This document shows positions 1 to 4,849 of a stretch of DNA of 7,369 bases, one piece after another. Where the stretch lies: positions 1-7,369 of the forward strand of contig CAJGEA010000091.1 of NCBI GenBank assembly GCA_904502015.1. The letters are read 5' to 3'. The notes beneath the pieces are model-generated. The model did no database searches. It worked only from the letters and a program-made list of their open reading frames with translations, and was not told the DNA's origin. The stretch is from an uncultured Clostridia bacterium. GTDB taxonomy: Bacteria; Bacillota; Clostridia; Oscillospirales; CAG-272. The position numbers and the translations under genes were made by a program. How positions within the stretch are numbered: the first letter of the stretch is position 1; every line of letters starts with the position of its first letter.

Positions 1-30
1 GATTTATCGAACGGTTTATAATAACCCATG

Positions 31-78
31 GTAGGGGCGCACTGTGTGCGCCCGCGGGCGATCACAGATCGCCCCTAC
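31..78. repeat. Twin-hairpin palindromic intergenic repeat
   Basis: Two perfect 8-bp hairpins lie back to back: GGGCGCAC/GTGCGCCC (35-42 with 46-53) and GGGCGATC/GATCGCCC (56-63 with 67-74). The outer bases GTAGGGG (31-37) and CCCCTAC (72-78) are also complementary, so the unit can fold as one long stem or as a cruciform-like pair. No T tract follows, so it is not a typical intrinsic terminator. It resembles the REP-like dispersed repeats of clostridial genomes, but only one copy is visible here. Nothing recognisable lies between it and base 120. Confidence 0.6.
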
Positions 79-120
79 GGCATAGAGGAGCGTTATTCCT
101 TGTCGGGTATAGGTATTCTT

Positions 121-216
121 AAATTTTAGACTGTAGGGACCGGCGTCCTCGACGGTCCAAAAAATGGCAGGGTTACAAAGGACCGTCCGGGAGGCCGGTC
201 CCTACAATCGAAATTT
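121..216. repeat. Long imperfect inverted repeat (MITE- or REP-like)
   Basis: The left arm starts TGTAGGGACCGGC at 132 and the right arm ends GCCGGTCCCTACA at 206. The arms run about 27 bp (roughly 132-158 and 180-206) with about four mismatches, around a 21-base centre. AAATTT at both outer ends (121-126 and 211-216) extends the symmetry. There is no ORF inside and no T tract after the stem. It could be a small non-autonomous mobile element or a REP-type hairpin. No target-site duplication is clear. Confidence 0.65.
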
Positions 217-359
217 CAAACATCTCGATAAATACCAATTTGAAAACCGCCCGTAGGGCATCCCATCGGGTGATATGGTTGGGTTTATGCTACCCATCCC
301 CGAGCCAAAGCCGTGCCGCAGGCACCCGCAGGTGCCCGACAAATCCAATTTTAAAAACA
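215..359 (+). repeat. Dispersed repeat family C, copy 1
   Basis: This stretch aligns over most of its length with the reverse complement of 7131-7248. Shared blocks include TCAAACA near 216, CCAATTTGAAAA near 234, CATCCC(C)GA near 295, and an almost unbroken match around 303-340 covering AAAGCCGTGCCGCAGG and GGTGCCC. Inside it, GGCACC and GGTGCC (about 321-337) form a short hairpin. Near-identical A+T-rich blocks at its two ends (about 229-246 and 341-359) suggest a unit bounded by direct repeats. It covers the 3' flank of the ferritin-like gene, where no canonical terminator is visible. Confidence 0.65.
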
Positions 360-363
360 TTCC

Positions 364-846
364 CTACACCCGTCCTAATAGATCAGAGAGGGCACGGTAG
401 TGGCGTTGCTCGTCGGAAAGGATCTCTTCCATAATGGTGCGGACGGCGGGATCGGCGGTGCTCTCAGCGATGGATCGGTACTCGGATATGGCGGCGACCT
501 CGTCCCGCATATCGGCGGCGAGGAAACGGCGCACCACGGGGAGCGCACGGCAGGAGGCATCCTCGGAAAGGTCAATGCGCGGGGTGCTCACGCGGGCGTT
601 CGCTCCCGGCGTGCCGCCCAGCGCGCGGACGAGCATGGACAACATACGGTAATGCCGCATCTCGTCCATAGCGATGGAGGAAAACAGGCGGGACGCCTCG
701 TTGTCAATGCCCTCCAGCAGGGTGGATTGAAACTCGTAGGTATGGATCGCCCCCATCACGTCCGACAGTGATCGGGCAATTCGGGCGGCAAGACGGGGAT
801 CGGGTGTCACCCGCGGCACCCCACCGACGTTCGGATTTTCATTCAT
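364..846 (-). CDS. Ferritin-like diiron protein (rubrerythrin/ferritin superfamily)
   Basis: A 160-residue protein predicted to be a four-helix-bundle diiron protein of the ferritin-like superfamily. It carries the two-fold ligand pattern of that fold: Glu38 in the first helix and E62-x-x-H65 in the second, then Glu122 in the third and E146-x-x-H149 in the fourth. The two ExxH helices are near repeats of each other (DEMRHYRML and DEQRHYRAL). Known relatives bind two irons and act in peroxide reduction, oxygen detoxification or iron handling. The exact reaction cannot be read here, as there is no rubredoxin-type Cys4 domain. It has no signal peptide or membrane segment, so it is likely cytosolic. 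The start at 846 is chosen because AAGGAGGG sits 6 bases upstream; an ATG at 912 would add 22 unlikely residues and has no such site. No good promoter is visible. It is divergent from the solute-binding gene and ends next to a repeat. Confidence 0.82.
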   Translation of the reverse strand: MNENPNVGGVPRVTPDPRLAARIARSLSDVMGAIHTYEFQSTLLEGIDNEASRLFSSIAMDEMRHYRMLSMLVRALGGTPGANARVSTPRIDLSEDASCRALPVVRRFLAADMRDEVAAISEYRSIAESTADPAVRTIMEEILSDEQRHYRALSDLLGRV

Positions 847-931
847 ACATAACCCTCCTTTTTTCTGTTTTGGCGTTGTACGGTTTGCGTCACTAACCAA
901 TATATGCGTCAACCGAAGTCACCGACACCGC

Positions 932-960
932 TTGACAACCGTTGGTTTATATGATACAAT
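932..960 (+). promoter_or_regulatory. Sigma-A-type promoter of the solute-binding protein gene
   Basis: The -35 box TTGACA (932-937) is a perfect match, followed by a 17-bp spacer and the -10 box TACAAT (955-960, five of six). This predicts transcription from about 967 and a leader of about 64 bases before the start codon at 1031. An overlapping TATGAT at 950-955 is spaced too closely to be the main -10. Confidence 0.8.
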
Positions 961-971
961 ATATATGATCA

Positions 972-1006
972 GCTTGGTTTTGCGGTACGCAGGTGCGCAA
1001 CCAAGC
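972..1006 (+). promoter_or_regulatory. Hairpin at the 5' end of the solute-binding protein mRNA
   Basis: GCTTGGTT (972-979) pairs perfectly with AACCAAGC (999-1006). A 2-base bulge then allows three more pairs (GCG with CGC), leaving a loop of about 11 bases. The stem begins about 5 bases after the predicted transcription start and ends 11 bases before the ribosome binding site (AAGGAGG, 1018-1024). It is followed by A's rather than T's, so it is not a terminator. A 5'-terminal stem of this kind can protect an mRNA from decay; that role is inferred. No known riboswitch class is recognised. Confidence 0.5.
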
Positions 1007-1030
1007 AAAAAAGTCACAAGGAGGACACGC

Positions 1031-2521
1031 ATGAAATTCACGCGCTACCTATGCCTGGCTCTGGCCATCCTGCTCCTGCTCTCCACGCTGGCAGGCTGTG
1101 CCGACAACGGCGACAAGAATCCCACCGACACCAAGCCAGTCACCGACGACGGCGCTAACGACGAGATCCAGCAGGCCCTGAACGACCTGGGCACCATTGA
1201 CTGGGCAGCCAACAACGATGGCAACAAGGATTTTACCGTTCTCTACGCCGACCGCTTCAAGGATGAGGTTGTGGGCATCAACGGAACGGTTGACAAGGAT
1301 GGCGGTGCCAGCCAGGTCATCAACGATGCCGTCTACGAGCGTAACACCCTGCTCGAAGAGCGCTGCAATCTCAAGTTCAACGTAATCGAGAGAGAATGGA
1401 CCTCGATCATCACCACCGTTTCCAAGGAGGCCAGCACCCGCACGGGCGACTTCCAGCTCATCGACACCCTGACCTCTGACCAGGCCAGCATGGCGACCAA
1501 CAAATACCTCTACGACTACCTCGCACTCGACGTGGACGTGGATCAGCCTTGGTGGGACTCGGGCACAGCCGATTTCTGCCTGAACGACGCCATCTACTTC
1601 ATGAGCGGCTCCATCAACTTCGGCGATGACAACGTCACCTACGTTCTGATCTTCAACAAGGATATGCTCAAGTCCTACCCCAAGATCGAAAACCCCTACC
1701 AGACCGTCAAGGACTGGAAGTGGACGCTGGATTACTTCAATGAGATCATTCAGGGCATTTCCTACGATAACGGCGACGGTCTGTGGGACGAGAATGACAC
1801 CTACGGCTTCGTCACTACCTACGAGTACGGCACCACCTTCTTCATTGGCTCCGATCTCCGCTTCGTCCTCAACGACCGCAGCAGCGACCGGCCCGAGCTC
1901 TACCTCGCGGAAAAGGGCCGCATGGATCGCGCGCTGAACGTGCTGGATCTCTCCAAGCAGATCTACCACAACAACAACGCTTCTTACATGTCGCCTCCCG
2001 GTGAGGAGGCCAAGGGTCTCAGCTGCTTCAAGAGCGGACGCGGTCTGTTCTACGGCGAGGTCGCCTCGTACCTGGCCGAACTCAATAAGGACACCGAATT
2101 TACCTACGGCGTTCTCCCCGTTCCGAAGTACGACGAGCGCCAGGAGTTCTACCGCACCTGGACTCACTCCAGCGGCTCCTCCTACAGCGTTGTTTCCGCC
2201 ATTCCCGACAACCAAACCGAAACTGTCGGTGATATTCTGGAGGCCATGGCCATCCTCTCTCACCAAAAGGTAAAGCCCGCCTACTACGACAAGATGCTGA
2301 CCAGCCGCAGCATCCGTGACGAGGAATCGGCCGAGATGTTGGATCTCATCTTCCAGAACCGTATCTACGACATGGCGATGTACTTTACCACGCTTGGTCT
2401 GGACACCATTTTCAAGACCAGCGTCAATGCCAACGACGACAAATTCTCCTCTTCCTATTCGGGTGCCGCCAAGACCTTCAACAACAGGGTCAAGGGCATT
2501 CTTAGAAAGCTTACCAAGTAA
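1031..2521 (+). CDS. Lipoprotein extracellular solute-binding protein (ABC sugar transporter type)
   Basis: A 496-residue predicted lipoprotein that captures a ligand, probably a sugar or oligosaccharide, outside the membrane and passes it to an ABC permease. Residues 1-22 form a lipoprotein signal peptide (basic MKFTR, then a Leu/Ala-rich core) with the lipobox LAGC and lipidated Cys23. A flexible Asp/Asn/Thr-rich linker follows (24-45). The mature part has features common in clostridial family 1-type binding proteins: INDAVYERN (97-105) with LEERCNL behind it, FNKDML (208-213), WKWTLDYFNEII (229-240) and YGVLPVPKYDE (359-369). An Asp-rich segment (D246 to D256) resembles a calcium-binding loop. 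The start at 1031 is supported by AAGGAGG 6 bases upstream and by the signal peptide; an ATG at 932 lies in the promoter. It is a single-gene unit with its own promoter and terminator. No permease or ATPase is visible, so its partners must be encoded elsewhere. The ligand cannot be assigned. Confidence 0.9.
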   Translation: MKFTRYLCLALAILLLLSTLAGCADNGDKNPTDTKPVTDDGANDEIQQALNDLGTIDWAANNDGNKDFTVLYADRFKDEVVGINGTVDKDGGASQVINDAVYERNTLLEERCNLKFNVIEREWTSIITTVSKEASTRTGDFQLIDTLTSDQASMATNKYLYDYLALDVDVDQPWWDSGTADFCLNDAIYFMSGSINFGDDNVTYVLIFNKDMLKSYPKIENPYQTVKDWKWTLDYFNEIIQGISYDNGDGLWDENDTYGFVTTYEYGTTFFIGSDLRFVLNDRSSDRPELYLAEKGRMDRALNVLDLSKQIYHNNNASYMSPPGEEAKGLSCFKSGRGLFYGEVASYLAELNKDTEFTYGVLPVPKYDERQEFYRTWTHSSGSSYSVVSAIPDNQTETVGDILEAMAILSHQKVKPAYYDKMLTSRSIRDEESAEMLDLIFQNRIYDMAMYFTTLGLDTIFKTSVNANDDKFSSSYSGAAKTFNNRVKGILRKLTK

Positions 2522-2532
2522 TGCTCCACCCC

Positions 2533-2568
2533 CTCGGGGGACGGCACAGCCGTCCCCCGAGTTTTTTT
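2533..2568 (+). terminator. Rho-independent terminator of the solute-binding protein gene
   Basis: A perfect 13-bp GC-rich stem (2533-2545 with 2549-2561), a 3-base loop (ACA) and a run of seven T's (2562-2568). It starts 11 bases after the stop codon. It should largely isolate this gene from the hydrolase gene downstream. Confidence 0.95.
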
Positions 2569-2597
2569 AAAAACGAGCGATATACGTCAAATTCCCC

Positions 2598-2626
2598 TTG
2601 ACAAATCCGCGCGTGTCGGGTATAAT
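2598..2626 (+). promoter_or_regulatory. Perfect-consensus sigma-A promoter of the glycoside hydrolase gene
   Basis: TTGACA (2598-2603) and TATAAT (2621-2626) both match consensus fully with a 17-bp spacer. The predicted start is about 2633, giving a leader of about 55 bases. The ribosome binding site is GAGG at 2676-2679, 8 bases before ATG. No convincing operator palindrome overlaps the promoter, so control by a nearby repressor cannot be claimed. Confidence 0.9.
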
Positions 2627-2687
2627 ACGCATAGGTATGCCCTACATTTTCCAATACGAATAAATTTATTAAAGCGAGGTACCCGAT

Positions 2688-4415
2688 ATGACCAACCATT
2701 CCATCCCCCGCCCCGAATTTCCCCGCCCCCAGTTTGACCGCGGCGACGCCAACTGGCTGAACCTCAACGGCACCTGGCAGTACCAGACCGACAGAGCCTG
2801 CTCGGGCGAGCAGCGCGGCCTGCACACGGGCGGCGAATACACCGAGACCATTATCGTCCCCTTCTGCCGTGAGAGCGAGCTTTCGGGCATTGGCGACAAG
2901 GATTTCTGCGACGCCGTATGGTATCGCCGCACCGTCACCCTCCCCGAGGGCTGGGCGGGCAAGCGCACCCTGCTCCACATCGGCGCGTGCGACTTCTTGA
3001 CCAAGGTTTGGGTCAATGGCACCTACATCGGCCGTCACATCGGCGGCTACGTAGCCTTCTCCTTTGACATCACCTCGGCACTCGTCGAGGGTGAGAACAC
3101 CATCACCATCGGTGTCACCGACGACGTCCGCAGCGGCAATCAGGCGGGCGGTAAGCAGTCTCCCCGCTACGAGTCCTTCGGCTGCTTTTACACCCGCACC
3201 ACGGGTATCTGGCAGACGGTGTGGCTGGAGAGCGTTCCCACCTCCTACGTCGCCCACACCAAGTACTACCCCGACATTGACCGTAAGAAGCTGGTCATTG
3301 AGGCAACCGTAGTCGGCGGCGAGGGCATGACCCTGACCGCCAAGGCATCCTACGAGGGCAAGGCTCAGGGCGAGGCTTCCGTTGTGGTTCACGGCGGCCG
3401 CGCACTGCTTGAGGTCGAGCTGGACGAGCTGTATCTCTGGGAGGTCGGCGCAGGCCGTCTGTACGACCTGACTCTCACCATGGGCGAGGACACCGTCAAC
3501 TCCTACTTCGGTATGCGTAAGATCGAGTGCCGCGACGGCTTTATGTACCTTAACGGCAAGTGCGTGTTCCAGCGCCTTGTGCTGGATCAGGGCTTCTACC
3601 CCGACGGCATCTACACCGCCTCCACCGCCGCTGAGCTGGAGGCCGACATCGACCGCTCCCTCGCTATGGGCTTCAACGGCGCGCGTCTGCACCAGAAGGT
3701 CTTTGAGCCTCTGTTCCTCTCCATGTGCGACCGCAAGGGCTACATCGTCTGGGGCGAGCATGCCAACTGGGATCTGGACATCTCCCGCAAGGAGGCCTAC
3801 ACCACCTTCCTGCCCGAGTGGTGCGAGATCATGGCCCGTGACTTCAACCATCCCGCTATCGTAGGCTGGTGTCCCCTCAACGAAACTCAGCACGATCAGG
3901 ATCGTATGTTCGTTCGTCTCCTGGCCGAGATCACCCGTCAGTACGACACCACCCGTATGTACATTGACGCATCGGGCTGGAGCCACGTTTCGGGTGTGTC
4001 CGACATCATCGACCTGCACCACTATGAGCAGGATCCCGAGCGCTTCCGCGCTCTGCTGGCGCCTCTCACCGAGGGCGGCACCATCAACCTCCACCACCAC
4101 ATCCGCGTACCCGGTTACGATTTCTTCGCGGATTGCACCTTCGTCAGTGAGTACGGCGGCATCCGCTGGGCTCCCGATGAGGATAACGGCTGGGGCTACG
4201 GCGATGCTCCCAAGACGGGCGAGGAGTTCATCGAGCGCTTCAAGGGCCTGACCGAAGCCATCCTCTTCCACCCCCACATGGGCGCACTCTGCTACACCCA
4301 GCTCACCGACGTGGAGCAGGAGGTCAACGGTCTCTACACCTACGACCGTAAGCCCAAGTTCGATCCCGCCATCTTCCGCGCCGTCCTCACCCAGAAGGCA
4401 GCCGTCGAGGATTGA
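2688..4415 (+). CDS. Glycoside hydrolase family 2 protein (beta-galactosidase/beta-glucuronidase-like)
   Basis: A 575-residue retaining exo-glycosidase of family GH2. Domain order: N-terminal sugar-binding jelly roll (about 20-182, with LNGTWQY, VWYRRTVTLP and KVWVNGTYIG), an Ig-like beta-sandwich (about 185-275), and a TIM barrel (about 276-565). The expected catalytic pair is present: Asn398-Glu399 (acid/base) in CPLNETQ, after the family motif DFNHPAIVGW, and Glu488 (nucleophile) in FVSEYGG. The length is near that of E. coli GusA (about 600). There is no signal peptide, so it should act in the cytoplasm on imported glycosides. The Asn-x-Lys motif that marks glucuronidases is replaced by Glu545-Val-Asn547 just before GLYTYDRKPK, so a glucuronidase is less likely; galactosidase, mannosidase or another specificity stays open. 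ATG 2688 has a GAGG site. It is transcribed separately from the solute-binding gene. No good terminator directly follows; the next one is at 4803-4838. Confidence 0.92.
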   Translation: MTNHSIPRPEFPRPQFDRGDANWLNLNGTWQYQTDRACSGEQRGLHTGGEYTETIIVPFCRESELSGIGDKDFCDAVWYRRTVTLPEGWAGKRTLLHIGACDFLTKVWVNGTYIGRHIGGYVAFSFDITSALVEGENTITIGVTDDVRSGNQAGGKQSPRYESFGCFYTRTTGIWQTVWLESVPTSYVAHTKYYPDIDRKKLVIEATVVGGEGMTLTAKASYEGKAQGEASVVVHGGRALLEVELDELYLWEVGAGRLYDLTLTMGEDTVNSYFGMRKIECRDGFMYLNGKCVFQRLVLDQGFYPDGIYTASTAAELEADIDRSLAMGFNGARLHQKVFEPLFLSMCDRKGYIVWGEHANWDLDISRKEAYTTFLPEWCEIMARDFNHPAIVGWCPLNETQHDQDRMFVRLLAEITRQYDTTRMYIDASGWSHVSGVSDIIDLHHYEQDPERFRALLAPLTEGGTINLHHHIRVPGYDFFADCTFVSEYGGIRWAPDEDNGWGYGDAPKTGEEFIERFKGLTEAILFHPHMGALCYTQLTDVEQEVNGLYTYDRKPKFDPAIFRAVLTQKAAVED

Positions 4416-4426
4416 GGAGCGGATAT

Positions 4427-4502
4427 TGTGGGGTTTCACCCCACACCCCCACCAAACTTTTCTTGAAAGAAAAGTTTGGATCAAAAGAACTTTAACAAAA
4501 AA
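4427..4502 (+). repeat. Dispersed two-hairpin repeat family B, copy 1
   Basis: Hairpin 1 is TGTGGGGT-TTC-ACCCCACA (4427-4445). After a 6-base gap, hairpin 2 (4452-4479) has a 12-bp perfect stem, CCAAACTTTTCT with AGAAAAGTTTGG, and loop TGAA. GATCAAAAGAACTTTAA and an A-rich tail follow. The same arrangement, with the same loop size, gap and second-hairpin sequence, occurs at 6017-6098. It lies just after the hydrolase stop codon but has no T tract on the plus strand. The rest of the spacer to 4580 shows nothing else recognisable. Confidence 0.75.
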
Positions 4503-4580
4503 TATGATAAGCCTTCCCAAAAGGCAAAATCAAGATTCCCTTCCCTTTATAGAAACCCTGCCCACTGCGCGGCTACTGTG

Positions 4581-4635
4581 ATTGTCCGAGTTGGTCGACA
4601 TGCCGACATGTCGGCGGTCGACAACTCGGCACAAT
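4581..4635. repeat. 55-bp nested palindrome
   Basis: The outer arms ATTGT/ACAAT and CCGAGTT/AACTCGG enclose two copies of the self-complementary GTCGAC (about 4593-4598 and 4617-4622). These enclose a perfect 14-bp palindrome, GCCGACATGTCGGC (4602-4615). Only single-base bulges and a few central bases break the symmetry. There is no T tract on either side. Possible roles are a dispersed hairpin repeat, a binding site for a dimeric protein, or a remnant of a mobile element end. No second copy is visible in the window. Confidence 0.7.
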
Positions 4636-4668
4636 GGGTATAGGTATGTATGGAGCGCAATCAACGCG

Positions 4669-4789
4669 GCTGCGCCGCGTGCGCGCATCATAAAGGGAAA
4701 AGGATTCATAAGGAAAAACCGTAGGTTTTCCCTTATGCGGCGCCCTTTGGTCCTTTCTCTCGCCGCGGAGAGAAAGGACATAAAAAAAA
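4669..4789 (+). repeat. Dispersed two-hairpin repeat family A, copy 1
   Basis: Aligns along its whole length with the reverse complement of 7251-7369. It holds two hairpins. The first is at 4707-4737 (CATAAGG...CCTTATG, 13 of 14 pairs, loop GTA). The second is at 4750-4779, a perfect 12-bp stem GTCCTTTCTCTC with its complement and a 6-base loop. Both copies start with the GC-rich block GCTG(C/T)GCCGCGTGCGC and share GGCGCC between the hairpins. Short open frames on either strand here are repeat-derived and not credible genes. Confidence 0.78.
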
Positions 4790-4802
4790 CTATACATAGC
4801 AA

Positions 4803-4838
4803 CAGGCTCTGACCCATCGGGTCAGAGCCTGCCTTTTT
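4803..4838 (+). terminator. Rho-independent terminator (plus strand)
   Basis: A perfect 13-bp stem (CAGGCTCTGACCC, 4803-4815, with 4819-4831), a 3-base loop (ATC), then CC and five T's (4834-4838). On the minus strand no T run directly follows the stem, so it reads best as a plus-strand terminator. The nearest plus-strand gene is the hydrolase ending at 4415, which would give its mRNA a structured 3' tail of about 400 bases. It lies 11 bases beyond the stop codon of the DUF4317 gene and may help separate the two convergent units. Confidence 0.75.
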
Positions 4839-4849
4839 ATCTGTAAAAA

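Noticed and set aside
31..216. CRISPR array from the repeated palindromes near the left end
   Set aside because: The palindromes differ from each other, there is no regular repeat-spacer pattern, and no cas gene is near.
240..434. A 64-codon plus-strand frame at the left end
   Set aside because: It lies in repeat C and then runs antisense into the ferritin-like gene; no ribosome binding site or family resemblance.
847..912. Upstream ATG extending the ferritin-like protein by 22 residues
   Set aside because: The extension reads through the ribosome binding site of the better start at 846 and has none of its own; the added residues do not fit the fold.
972..1006. Riboswitch or attenuator in the solute-binding protein leader
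   Set aside because: The leader is only about 64 bases with one simple stem, no T tract and no known aptamer core.
1049..2266. A 405-codon open frame antisense to the solute-binding protein gene
   Set aside because: Same cause: low-complexity Val/Gly/Glu translation, no ribosome binding site logic, and a well-supported lipoprotein on the plus strand.
2511..4520. A 669-codon open frame antisense to the hydrolase gene
   Set aside because: It is a by-product of the strong codon bias of the GC-rich gene on the other strand. The translation is a low-complexity Val/Gly/Ala/Leu mix with no domain, and the opposite frame has clear GH2 motifs.
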